Positions 10,861-21,645 of a stretch of 64,000 nucleotides of DNA are shown here, piece after piece. The position numbers were made by a program, and so were the translations under genes. The notes under the pieces were generated by a model. The model searched no databases. It was given only the letters and a program-made list of their open reading frames with translations, and was not told where the DNA came from. This DNA comes from Leucaena leucocephala. Lineage: Eukaryota; Streptophyta; Magnoliopsida; Fabales; Fabaceae. The first letter of the stretch is position 1; each line of letters starts with the position of its first letter. The stretch covers positions 14,801,001 to 14,865,000 of the forward strand of contig CM073558.1 of the NCBI GenBank assembly GCA_037074615.1. Reading direction: 5' to 3'.

Positions 10861-13032
10861 GGTCTTGCACTTAACAGGTAGTTTAACCTGAAATGTGATG
10901 ACACATTAGCACTCACCCAGATTCTCTTAAGAGGCCTAAACTTCTTTTTATTAGCACACAGTTCTTTAAATTTTTTTGCATATTTAGAGCTTCTCTTGAG
11001 AAACTCAACCAAAGGGATGCTTATATCTAACTTATTGATTAAAGTATAAGCATATTTTGCAAAATCAGGGTCAATGTTTTTCTTTTCAGCAAAGTAAGTG
11101 TTAGGAAAAGGGAAATCTTTTATACTTACCTCCTTACCTTTGTGCATAGAGGCTCTTTTCTCACTCAACTCTAGCTTCTCCTCAGGTTGCTTTCCTTTGT
11201 AAGCTGGACTTGGTATTGTTACTGCTTCTTCTTGCAGCTCTTATATCTCCACTTGGGCCTGTAAATTCCTCTTGGGTTGGCTTATTCATTATAAGCTGCT
11301 ATTCTTTAGCACTTTTAGATTTCCCAATTTGTACCTGTGGCAGAGATAAAATCTCAAATTTATCATCTTCTATATCCTGCTCTGGTGTATCAGTTTACTT
11401 AAAATGCACCTTTCTGCTATTTCTGAGGGATATAGCATTCAGACCCCTCGGATTAATGATAGTATTCGAAGGTATACTACCACTACTCTTTCCTTGAATG
11501 TCACTCACTGTATTGGAGACTTGAGTTAAGTGACTTGTGATATATGTATTCCTATAACTTAACTCTTCAATTTTCCTGTGCACATCAACATTATCCTTCT
11601 GCATACTTTGAAGGATTGAAGCTGTGGAGGAGAATTGACCATCATTCTCTTTGAGCTTGTTGTCTATATTGGTCATTCTACCATCCATGTTATTCATCTG
11701 CACAGCCATACTCTTCAATAATTGAGAAGTCTTATTTGGTCTTAATGTTATTAAGGTATTAGGGTGAGTTGAAACTATAGATCTTGTATTATTTTGGTAG
11801 TTTCTTGAGGAAGCACCACCTCCTTGGAATTGGTTTAGCCTATTTTTCCCACTCTCCTACCTAAAATTTGGGTGGTCTCTCTAACCAGGGTTATATGTGT
11901 TAGAATATGGGTCTATCTTCTAGTATTGACTGTCTCTCGCTTGATACATTACTGCCACTTCTTCATACTGTCTATCATATATACTGGTAACATGCATCAT
12001 AGAACGCATGATTCATACCCTATAACTAAGGTTTATGAGGTATCCACTGCATGAACTTGTTTTGTGGAATGTAGCTATCTTTCAATCAAATTCATCCTCT
12101 TCTCCATTCTATTTCCTAGGGTTGCTATTTTGCTAAGATCACATTTGAATTACCCGAAGATATGGGCATTCTCCTTGGACCTCCTGTCTGATGGTCTTCA
12201 TTGGTCATTTTCTATAATAACTCCTAGCTTGCTTATAGAGTCTTATCTCTCAAGGATCTATTTGCTGCAGCATTCAAGGAAACCTGATTATGAGGAAGTA
12301 GACCATCAAAGAAAATATCTACTAAATCAGCCTTGTCATGTTATGGTGAGGGCATCGAGCCAATAGGTTAAAAAATCTCATCTAATATTCATGTAAAGAT
12401 TCTCCATCCTATTGTAGAATATTAATGATCTCCTTCTTCATTCGAGTGGTCTTTGAAGCTAGGAAAAATTGTTCAAGATACATTGACTTCAGCTGATCCC
12501 ATATAAGATTGGAGAAATGAGTTGGCAAATTGTATAGCCACTCCTTAGCCTTTCCTTCCAAGGTAAAATGGAAACACCTCCTTAAGACATCATCCAATGT
12601 AGTCATTAGAGGTTTCATTGAAGAACAAATAATACGCATGGTTTGTAAGTGCCTGTGTGGACATTCTCCTACAAAACCATGAAATTTAGGTAAGGTTGCA
12701 ATCAAAGCTCCCTTAATCTCAAAATTAGCTTCTTCAGTATAGAAACCATAAGGATCATAGTTCACATGTGAATGATTAATTTCCCTCAAACTTCTATTAT
12801 CTTATGCATTTATTGGTATTTCATTTTCTCCATGCTCATTTTGCCCATTATGATTAATATAAGCCATATTCAATTCAGTTTCAGACTCTAGAATACTAGA
12901 GGAGGAACTAGATTTTACTTCTTCTTCTCTAAATTCCCTAAATTCTCTCTTTAGTTTCCTAAGTTTTCTCTCAATTTTAGGTTTAAAAGGCACTAATAGT
13001 TCAGTTCTTTTATGCATGTAATACAGAAACAA
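10861..13032 (-). pseudogene. Athila 1 gag, decayed
   Basis: Structural Gag precursor, broken into several frames. 13032-12802 is the N-terminal part with an acidic/serine-rich stretch. 12789-12409 is the conserved core (FHGFVGECPHRHLQTM, STMKP-like, EGKAKEWLYNLP, KKEIINILQ), followed in the same frame after a stop by GESLHEY and CPHH, all typical of Athila Gag. 11718-11395 carries a coiled-coil-like segment and the block PSNTIINPRGLNAISLRNS. 11168-10815 matches the region just before the protease (LDISIPLVEFLKRSSKYAKKFKEL). Stops at the end of each block make it a pseudogene. Confidence 0.87.
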
Positions 13033-13450
13033 TAGACAATAATCAAGGCAATCAGTCAGAGTCAGTCATGAAAGTTGCATAGCAAAAAAATTTCAGTTAG
13101 TCACGACTAAAGTGTGTTTTAGTCGTGACACAATAACAAAGATCAGTAGTCGTGACTGAAGGTTTTAAATGTCATTCACAGAGTAGTCAAATTTCACAAA
13201 GGAAGTAATAAGGTCATGACACAAATGGTGCTTGGTCATGACTTAAAGTCACAGAGAGTAATTGTCGTGACGCAAGTGAGTTTAGGTCGCGATTCATAGT
13301 AATAGAGACTGCTTTTTTTGCAGAAACTCAGAAAAGTGCAAAATGCAATGCAATTTAAAAACTACTAAAAACTAAAATGCAAACCAAAACAAGAAAAATG
13401 ACTCAGGTAGCTAATGAAATTGACAAACAATTAATAGGGAAACAATTACT
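13033..13450 (-). other. 5' leader of Athila 1 with GTCRYGAC repeats
   Basis: Non-coding sequence between the primer-binding site and gag. It holds seven copies of the GTCRYGAC motif between 13095 and 13300 (GTCACGAC, GTCGTGAC three times, GTCATGAC twice, GTCGCGAT), interspersed with TCACAGAG blocks. The leader is where packaging signals normally lie in LTR elements; that link is only an inference. Confidence 0.75.
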
Positions 13451-13451
13451 T

Positions 13452-13471
13452 GGCTCCCTAGCAACATACCA
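13452..13471 (-). other. Primer-binding site of Athila 1 (tRNA-Asp type)
   Basis: On the minus strand TGGTATGTTGCTAGGGAGCC lies one base inside the 5' LTR. It resembles the tRNA-Asp complementary site (TGGCGCCGTTGCCGGGGA) known for Athila elements, with several transitions. Confidence 0.78.
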
Positions 13472-13472
13472 T

Positions 13473-14839
13473 TGATGAGGTCCAGCGGATTGTCATGGTC
13501 TGATCCATCAAAATAAAGTTAATTGCACCCAATATAATATAGTATAAGGCATAACCCTATCATTCTTCTCGAGGATCCTTTTATTGGAAACCTAGTAGAT
13601 TGGATGTCAAAATCAATGAAAAACCTGAGTAGGGATAAAATGATTTTTGGGGTTTTAGTGATTGATACAATAAAAGTAGGGTATAGAAAAGTAAATCTTT
13701 TTAGATTTTTTATTAATATGAAAATGAGTTGGTTTGTTTAAGAAATATGTTATGAAAGACTCTTGATGATGAAAACTTATCTATCCTTGCTCTCAGGTTA
13801 AAATTAGAGTTTTGAAATCACTAAGTCTTAAAGAAAACCTCAATCGATTGATTGAGTCCAGAACCCTAATTTTCCTTAAATCCTTTGATCAAAGCTGGTT
13901 TAAGAACTATTAGCAAACTGTTAGAAACCACTTAGTGTGTAAGTTGAATTAGATGATGAAAATGCCCTCGAATGGTCATCGATCAAAAACCCTAGATTTC
14001 AAGCAATTAAATTAATTAACAACGATCATTGGTAATAACCCAACTTTCTTAAAATCGAAACTGAAATATTCTATTAAAAAGCAATTTTCAAATCATCCGA
14101 ATTCAATTATAAAGTCTAATATGAGAATGATCAATCGATATTCAAAACTTGCTCATAAAATAAAAATCCTAGATCTAGCAGTAATCATAACATGAGAAGA
14201 TGCAAATTAGAATAGTAGAAACTCCTTGTTTCAGTCCAAGAGCTCAAGATATCATATCCATCACCAAGAGGCTAAAGATTTAGGCTCTCATGACTCCTAC
14301 TGTACTACAATCACTTTCCATATATGGAGAGGTGTAGAACGATAGAAGATGTGGAGAAGGTGAACAGAGAGCACTCGAGTACTACTTCTTAGCCTAATCA
14401 GGTCAAAAACTAGCCTACCCTTTGACAGTAGCCTTTCTTTCCTTTTAGTCGTGACCAGATCTATGTTTTGGTCATGACCTGTAAACATAGAGAGACTTCC
14501 AAAAGAATCTAGGTCACGACCTGCGGACTCTTTGGTCAAGACTTAGGTAAAGGAGCGTGATTTCACTTTCATTGACTTGTGATTTCTTTCCTGGTCCTTG
14601 CTCTCTTCCAACATACCTGTAATCTAACATAAAAGCTCATTGTAAAAGTCTAAATCAGTAAATAATAGAATATATGCATTTTAGAAGAGTTAATTTACCA
14701 TTTTACCCTTTAATTAGCACATTGCCACCTCAATCATGTATTACCACAAAAGTATAATTGAAGGCATAAAATGAATGGTAGTGTTGTTATAAAACTCTAT
14801 AAAATGTCTCAAAAACCATATACAAAATGTGTCTTATCA
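13473..14839 (-). repeat. 5' LTR of Athila 1
   Basis: 1367 bp, direct repeat of 2444-3907, with TGAT...ATCA termini. The plus-strand edges are TGATGAGGTCCAGCGG and GTGTCTTATCA, followed by TATGT of the target duplication. It contains several GTCRYGAC variants (about 14440-14545). Confidence 0.92.
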
Positions 14840-14844
14840 TATGT

Positions 14845-15194
14845 TTTAGTAGTATATAATATTTTTCTTTACCCTATTTCTCGATCATCCTTTTATCTAA
14901 TTATTATGGGCAAATTTCATTTTCTATACATTTGTTATATATTCCACTATTATTTATTATGTTATTCTTTTCTATCCATTTTAAATTTTATTGTTAGATT
15001 ATATATATGTGTGTGTGCGGGTTATATTTATTCTATTCTTATATAAAATATTATGTCTTCCTATTGTTTTCTTCTTTTGATATATTGATACAATATTATG
15101 ACCGATTCTCTATTTATATTATTACCAATTCTCTATTTTAAATTAAGACAAAGAAACTGGAACTTCCATATTTTACCAAATAAATAGTGTTTTT
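14845..15194. other. AT-rich sequence, no gene recognised
   Basis: Continuation of the sequence interrupted by Athila 1. Very AT-rich with a short (TA)(GT) run near 15001. A stretch of about 30 bp at 15152-15182 matches, in inverse orientation, a piece of the G1 LTR near 44588-44618. Otherwise I see nothing in it. Confidence 0.4.
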
Positions 15195-15338
15195 CCCTAA
15201 ATAACTTAATTTAAGCGTCCTGCCAAAGCGGACTTAAGTTTGAGCAAAATATGGATCTTAGCCCACTAACTATTGCATTGAGGGTTGTTTATTTAGTAGG
15301 AGATTGCTAATTCAATTGCATATTTTAATTGTAAAATC

Positions 15339-16200
15339 ATGATGACTAGTAATACTGCTACATTATCGCTGCGATCTATCCTTGAAAAGGACAAACTCAA
15401 TGGGACAAACTTTCTTGACTGGTTTAGGAACTTGAGAATTATTCTCAAGCAGGAAAGAAAGGCACATGTCCTAGATCAACCCATTCCTGAGGAGCCAGTG
15501 GCCAATGCTCCTAGAGCTCAGAGAGATGCTTACACGAAGCATAAGGAAGACTCTGTCGATGTGGGATGCTTGATGCTAGCCACCATGGTTCCTGAGCTGC
15601 AAAGAGATCTGGAACACATGGAGGCTTATGAGATGATTGTGTATCTCAAGGAAATGTTCCAGCAGCAGGCAAGACAAGAGAGGTATGAGACCACTAAGGC
15701 CTTATATTCCTGCAAGATGGCTAAAGGTGAATCAGTCAGTACTCATGTCTTAAAGATGAAAGCGTACATTGATCACCTTGAGAGGCTTGGATTTCCCATG
15801 AGCCAGGAGTTAACTACGGATTTGGTCTTGAACTCACTCCCGAAAAGTTATGACCAGTTTGTCATGAACTACAACATGAACAACATGGAGAAATCTATTT
15901 CTGAACTGCATGGGATGCTTAAAACTATTGAGCCAAGTCTTAAGAAGAAGCCCAGTACTGTTTTGATGGTTCAGAAAGGAAAGGGTATGAAAAAGAAAGG
16001 CAAAGGCAAGGGGAAGGGTCATGGCTCATCAGGTAAGACCAAAGAGTTAGGCAAGCTCGAAACTAAGCCTGCACCAAAGAAGGCAAAGCCTCCAAAGGAA
16101 GGAGTCTGCTTCTTCTGCAATGAACCTGGTCATTAGAAGAGGAATTGCAAACTCTAACTAGAAGATCTGAAAAAGAACAAGAAGGATAGTGGGGCTATCG
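15339..16200 (+). pseudogene. Copia 2 gag
   Basis: Gag structural protein of a Ty1/copia element. A 265-codon frame starts with ATG at 15339 and contains LNGTNFLDWFRNLRIILKQE, the block LMLATMVPELQRDLEHMEAYE, SLPKSYDQFVMNYNMNN, a lysine/glycine-rich basic tail and the start of a CCHC zinc knuckle (CFFCNEPGH). It is the longest intact gag in the window. TGG changed to TAG at the tryptophan after the histidine of the knuckle (GH-stop-KRNC) ends the frame at 16136. The homologous frame at 36557 carries a different set of lesions. Confidence 0.9.
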
Positions 16201-17103
16201 CTTCAGGTATTTATATTATAGACATTCATCTTTCTACTTCCACCACATGGGTATTAGATACTGCATGTGGTTCTCACATTTGTACAAATGTGCAGGGACT
16301 AAAGGACAGTAGGAAGCTGAAAAAGGGCAAAGTTGACCTATGAGTTGGAAACAGAGCAAGGGTTACTGTGTTAGCTGTAGGCACTTATAAATTAGTACTG
16401 CCCACTGGGCTTTTGTTAATTTTGAGCAATTGCTATTATGTTCCTGCTTTAAGTAGTAACATAGTTTCACTTTCTTATTTGGATAAGGAAGTTTTCACTT
16501 CTATTGCTGGGAATAATAGATGTTCTATTTATCGTAATGATGTTTTCTATGCTCATGGTGATTTGCATGTTGATCATTACATATCAAAATTTGGAACAAC
16601 CCAATCATGGAAATATCTATAACATAACTGCCAAAAGGGTTAAACCAAACGATTTGAATCTGACATACCTCTGGCACTGTCGTCTGGGCCACATAAATGA
16701 GAAACGCATTTCCAAACTCCATAAAGATAGATTTCTCAACTCATTTGATTTTGAATCATATGACACTTGCTAGTCTTGCTTGTTAGAAAAGATGACAAAG
16801 TCACCTTTCACTGGGCACAGTGGGAGGGCCACTGATTTATTGGGCCTCATACATACAGATGTGTGTGGACCGATGAACACAAATGCCAGAGGAGGTTATT
16901 CGTACTTGATAACATTCATAGATGATTTTAGTAGATATGGGTACATCTATCTAATAAAGCATAAATCTGAATCTTTTGAAATTTTTAAAATATTTCAAAA
17001 TAAAGTACAAAACTAGCTTGGCAAAACAATTAAAGCCCTTCGATCTGATCAGGGTGGTGAATATTTGAGCCAACAGTTCATTGATCATCTTAGGAGTTGT
17101 AGC
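16201..17103 (+). pseudogene. Copia 2 protease and partial integrase
   Basis: The protease region has WVLDTACGSHICTNVQG (about 16248-16300), the copia aspartic protease site with DTA where DTG is usual. The next frame (16368-16622) holds NCYYVPALSSNIVSLSYLD, then the GAG-pre-integrase motif LWHCRLGHINEKRISKL (16504-16773 frame), and the integrase core start (16780-17016) with HTDVCGPMNTNARGGYSYLITFIDDFSRYGY. Stops and frameshifts separate the parts. The core ends after RSDQGGEY-like sequence at about 17103, directly before the LTR. Confidence 0.87.
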
Positions 17104-17109
17104 TTATTA

Positions 17110-18875
17110 TGTTGGAAATCGTGCCCTAGGGGCCAATCATTGTCTTATGAACATTGTTGATTTATGAATTTATTAATTGTGTTATTATATTATTTGCATG
17201 TTTACTGTGATGACCATCCTTGGATAACTCATGATCTGATCCTAAATGTCCCTGGTCAGTCATCTATGTGGGAGTAGAGATGAAATAAGACCAGTATGAC
17301 TTTGAAGATGTATAGAGATATAAATCAAAGTCATAGGCACATGTAAGAATACAAGGTGTTGGATTGACCCGCTATGAGAGAGCTGCATGGGTTAAGTCAT
17401 AAGCTTCTCTCATATACAAACCATGTCACTATGCCCTTTGACCTGAGATCATCATGGATTCCTATATGACAAACGCTCAGCTTTGACCTAGTCAAAAGTA
17501 ACTTTTGACCGAGTGATCATAAAGACTATGTTTGGGCATAGTGGTTTTCCGTGCAGAGGAATGTGAATGGTCAAGATGGAATTTGTCCCTCACATTCGTA
17601 GAGAGATATTAGTGGGCCCCTCGATGAGTGAGTCTGAGAAATGTATGGCCATACTGTAATGGAAAGGTAGTTTCATTTCCATAGTCAGACTACTCAAGGA
17701 TCGAGAAAGTAACGGTCAGGAATAGGAGGATGACATTCTCCATGCCTCATCTATGACCAAAATATCGTGTGACAAAAGGGACATGATATGGTTGTATAAA
17801 AGATTACATCTTTCATCGATCCTCATATGATTTGGGTAGTCGTGATGTCATGCTAGAGATCGCTTGCGACTTATGAGTCAGTATAGTAAATGGCCCACTG
17901 CCAACTTCATATGGGCCTTAAGGGTCGCACACAAAATAGCCCAACACGAGCTATGATGTCCAGATTAATTGAATCTAAGACATGTCCAGATTCAATGAAT
18001 GATCCAAGGTGGATGTATATATTTATTTATATTTATATTCATATATATATAAATTCGTATATATATTATATATAAGAGATATTTACAAGATTTAATTTAT
18101 AAGGATAAATTAAATCTCTATCACGTTTGAATTTAAAATTCAAATTGATATGATATCTCATATAAGAGATATTTACAAGATTTAATTTATGAGGATAAAA
18201 TTAAATCTCTATCACGTTTGAATTTGAAATTCAAATTGATATGATATCTCAAATTTGATTTATGAGAATAAATTAAATGTAATTCTGTCTTATCTTTATT
18301 TTAAATTAAATAAATGGGTGAATTAAATTTGTGGGACGGATTTAATACAAACACTATTTATTTAATTAGTTTCTTATCAAATTATATAATACATGATATT
18401 GTATTAATTTTAGAATTAATATAATATTAATTCAAAAAACCCAAGTATGTGGTAACACGCATAGCATCCTATATATCTGATATTTAGGAGCTACGGTTGG
18501 GACAGAAAAAAGAGTGAACGGGGATCCGCAAAAGGTTTGCAGATAAGAAACTGTTGAAATAGAGACGGAGAGGACGAATTCTTGAGTAAGCCCTGGAGGG
18601 AAAGGAGGCACTAGCACATCGTTTGTGGTTGGAATGTTGTTCGTGTGGATACCAGTAGAGCAAGCCAACCTAAGTCATCGACTTCTTGCGATCGAAAAGA
18701 GATCATGAGCCATGGAGAGAAGTTGTGGACGTCACAACCAGAAGCTGAGAAAGTCGCGACTGAATACTGAGGGTAATACTTCTTTCCACTTGACTTGAAC
18801 ACATACGGTAGATCCTGGCAGGGAATGGAAAAATTTTTAAGTTAATTTCTTCTGCGTGGCTTCCAATTCCTTACA
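17110..18875 (+). repeat. 3' LTR of Copia 2
   Basis: 1766 bp, TGTTGGAAATCGTGCC...CCAATTCCTTACA, collinear with 33660-35412 and 40555-42307. It has the TATA box near 17793 and the tandem duplication (18072-18161 and 18162-18250). CTAGC follows and would be the right-hand target duplication, but the left flank is lost. Confidence 0.92.
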
Positions 18876-19635
18876 CTAGCTCCACCAGAACTCCTCCTTT
18901 CTTTCTCTTCCTTCTTTCTTTCTCTCTTTCTCTTTTTCTCTCTTCTTTCTCTTGCTTTGCCATGCTTGGCCATGAATTAAATGGAGAGAGGGGTGGTCTA
19001 TTGATAGTTGAGAGGAGGTGGAATGGATGGTCCAGATTGAATCGTGATGAATGACTCAAATCGCTTAGCTTCCTCAAGAAGCCTTGCCTGCATCATTACG
19101 ATGACATCACCCTCCTCAATGACTCATCAAGATGACATTATCTATTGGATAACTCATATGCAAGGAGGCACAATGGTGGGGCCCTTAGGATACCTCACCA
19201 GCTGACTCAGCCTTTCCAGAGAATTCCATAGGCTTTTCCCGGAAGGAACTACTGAGATTGTGCCACGTGTCCTTTTCCTTTTTCTCCTTTTCCTAGAATC
19301 CTGCCATGTATCCTTAGCTTTTCTTCTTTTCCTAGAATCATGCCATGTAGCACCTTGTGAGTACCATAAGGACACCTTTCATGCCACCTCATGGTCTAAA
19401 GCTTTATCTGATCATTTTTCCTAATTTTATCCTTAATTGGGTAACTTTACTTTATAGAAAATTACTAAAATATTATTTTAATATCACTTAAACCCCCATA
19501 ATCATTGGGCCACATTTTTGGACCCTTGGAATGTCATCTTGGGTTTCTAACCAAGCCCAAGCACTCTGGTGGCTCGATTTCCAAGAAACACCCTTTGTAA
19601 ATTACCAAGATGCCCTTAGTTCCTCTTTAATACTT
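18876..19635 (-). repeat. Inverted fragment of gypsy LTR family G2
   Basis: Reverse complement of about 63290-63995. Shared blocks include CTAGCTCCACCAGAACT at the left edge, the GA-rich stretch (here CT-rich, 18897-18953), TAGCTTCCTCAAGAAGC, GATGATGTCAT-like repeats and GTGCCACGTGTCC. The TATA box of the other copy is mutated here. Small frames in it are not genes. Confidence 0.82.
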
Positions 19636-19935
19636 ATAGGGCACATTACTCACAAGTCTAGTATAGTGAGAAGTCATATGCAAATAGATACATAGCAAGT
19701 AAGCAAGTAATATAATGAAGTAAAGTTCAACTCTAATTAAGAACAAAAGAATAATCACAGCAAAGATATGAAGATCTGCGGATATGGAAAGTACTCCGCT
19801 AAATGTCAAGATAAAAAATAAGAGATAGATACCCCAATCCTTAGCCATAAAGTGGAAAAAATATATATATTTAAGATAGTTGACTGAGGTGCTAAGTAAA
19901 TTTTGAGGACGAAATTTATTTTAAGGACGTAGAAA
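19636..19935 (+). other. 3' internal end of Tekay/Del-like gypsy element, with polypurine-type tract
   Basis: Non-coding sequence collinear with 54590-54917. It ends with TTTTGAGGACGAAATTTATT, TTAAGGACGTAGAAA and then the LTR start TGTCACATCC. This GAGGACGAAAT block just before an LTR is a hallmark of Tekay/Del chromovirus 3' ends. The upstream coding part of the element is absent. Confidence 0.75.
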
Positions 19936-21174
19936 TGTCACATCCTAATTTTTCCCTATCTGTATAATATGGATAGTGGAAAGAGATTTGGAAAGGATGG
20001 TGATAATGAATAGAAAGGAAAAATAATAATTATGCAAAGGTATAAAGATGAGGGACTAAAATAAAAAGTTTAAAAGTTATATGGTGCAAAGTGTAATTTT
20101 TAAAAGTTCAAGGGCAAAATGATAATTATTAGAAGTTAAGCCAAAAAAGGCCCAAAGATGTCCAGAATATTAGTCTCAAATTTTCCCAGTAAATAGAGAA
20201 AATTATTCTGATTAGTTTGAAAAATTTATATTAATCTCTAAAAAAAGGAAATTAATACATTATCTTCTAGACCTCAGAATCAGATGAAATTTGGCAGTAA
20301 ATTCCTATAATTAATATAAGAATTTATGAAACTTGTAAAGCTCAAAAAGAAGTTTTGTAGAATTTATTATGGAATTTACAGTAGATTAAAATACCCGATA
20401 AATATGTTTCGTGGGAATTTCTCAGGAGTTTAACCCATTAAGGTAGTGGACTATGTAGAGGGCCCAAAATGGCATCTTATAGGCCCATTAATATTTTTAG
20501 ATAAGTATGTGGCCAAGGCTAATAAGGATTGGGGAAAATATAAAATTACGAAAATGTAATTGAGTATGCCACTCATTGTACCATTGAGTCAGAGTCAGAC
20601 GGAGGGCATTTTGGTCATTTGACTAAGGTAAGATGGTCAAGGAGAATTCTCAAAATAGTTCACCAAGGTCAGGGAATACTCTGATGAGGTGTGAAAAGAT
20701 AATGCCCTTAAGATGTTAAAGTAAATAGAGAAGAACCAAGGGACGTTTTGGTAAATTGCCAAGGGATCTGTAATTAAGTTTAGACATAGTATAAGAATGT
20801 CAATGGTAGGAAGGATCTGGATACTAGATTAAAGGTTAGAAAGCATATTATGGAATCTCAGAAAAAGTAGAATTATAAAACAGTCTGGTTTTTGAGAAAT
20901 CGGACTGAGTCGGTACCGAGCTAGAATCTTTCTAAAAGCTTATTCCCTTAGAAATTTTGCCACATGCCCTATGAAGTGTCCCTTGATGATGTCATGGATG
21001 ATGTGATAGTTAGCTTTTTAGAAAAGTTAAATCCAAGATTAAATGTGAGCCATTAGATCAAATAGTGCACAAAGTGATCTTGGCCATTGATTTTTCATAG
21101 AATTTGGCTATCAATACCCCCACATTTCAGCTTCAAAACTGTGGCATGAGAACCGTTGGGGAACCTCTTGCAAA

Positions 21175-21231
21175 ATGAAAACTCAAGCAAAGACAAAGAA
21201 GATTCAAGGTACCAAAGTTCAAGCAAGCTAG
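21175..21231 (+). CDS. Conserved 18-codon mini-ORF in G1 LTR (copy a)
   Basis: ATG to TAG encodes MKTQAKTKKIQGTKVQAS, a basic peptide. The identical peptide is encoded in copy f (52710-52766) and one with two substitutions in copy b (25961-26017). It begins about 65 bp after the TATA position and stops about 10 bp before AG|GTAAGC. Whether it is translated is unknown; it could equally be a conserved leader exon with no coding role. Confidence 0.35.
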   Translation: MKTQAKTKKIQGTKVQAS

Positions 21232-21623
21232 AGATTAAAGGTAAGCAATCTATCCTAACTTATTTTCCTTTGATTTGGGAGCTTGAACTTAGGGTTTTCA
21301 TGGAAGAAAGTTTAGTTTTCTCTAAAGTGTATATGCTGTCCAAAACCTTAGATGAAAGGAGAAAGAAGAAATTAAAGTTTGAGATATTTGATTGAAGCTT
21401 AAATAAACTAGTTAGGTGATTGGTTGTTGAATCAAGTTGATATTCTTGACTTTGCCATGGTTGAACCATTTCGGTCTACACTGTTCATGATAGAAGGAGA
21501 TGAAATTTCAATGATCTAATGTTTCTATTGAATTTATATGATGATTTTGTGTAAAACTGGATAAGTTTTGAACCTTGGAAGCATTACAATTCTAAGTTAT
21601 AGTTTTTGAAGTTCTTCTCTATT

Positions 21624-21645
21624 ACTGTTCACTCACATGAACAGT
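21624..21645. repeat. ACTGTTCA / TGAACAGT hairpin in G1 LTR (copy a)
   Basis: Perfect 8-bp inverted repeat with a 6-bp loop (CTCACA). It is kept in copies b (26411-26432) and f (53160-53181) with different loop bases, and with base changes in c (33269-33290). Confidence 0.7.

Larger units (their letters stand above)
2444..14839 (-). mobile_element. Athila-like Ty3/gypsy retrotransposon, structurally complete, coding decayed (Athila 1)
   Basis: A 12.4-kb element in minus orientation flanked by a 5-bp target-site duplication TATGT (2439-2443 and 14840-14844). Reading along the minus strand: 5' LTR (14839-13473), primer-binding site (13471-13452), leader, gag, protease, reverse transcriptase, RNase H, integrase, a 2.3-kb 3' non-coding region, polypurine tract and 3' LTR (3907-2444). 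Assignment to the Athila lineage rests on the tRNA-Asp type primer site, a gag block with GESLHEY and a CPHH motif, a protease with DLG in place of DTG/DSG, and the RT linker and core. No env-like frame is visible. The coding parts are broken by stops and frameshifts, and a MITE lies in the protease. Confidence 0.93.
15195..18875 (+). mobile_element. Truncated, internally deleted C1 copia element (Copia 2)
   Basis: Homology to the complete copia element at 33660 begins abruptly at about 15195 (equivalent to about 36410), so the 5' LTR and most of the leader are missing. It runs through gag, protease and the first half of integrase and then jumps directly to the 3' LTR at 17110. The jump removes the equivalent of about 38310-40554: the end of integrase, reverse transcriptase, RNase H and the polypurine tract. 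Confidence 0.9.

Noticed and set aside
11210..12366. Plus-strand frames of 60-100 codons
   Set aside because: They are antisense to the Athila 1 gag region, whose minus-strand frames carry recognisable Gag motifs.
18871..19077. Basic minus-strand frame (KEKEERKREREKE-type)
   Set aside because: It is a translation of the CT/GA-rich tract of the G2 LTR.
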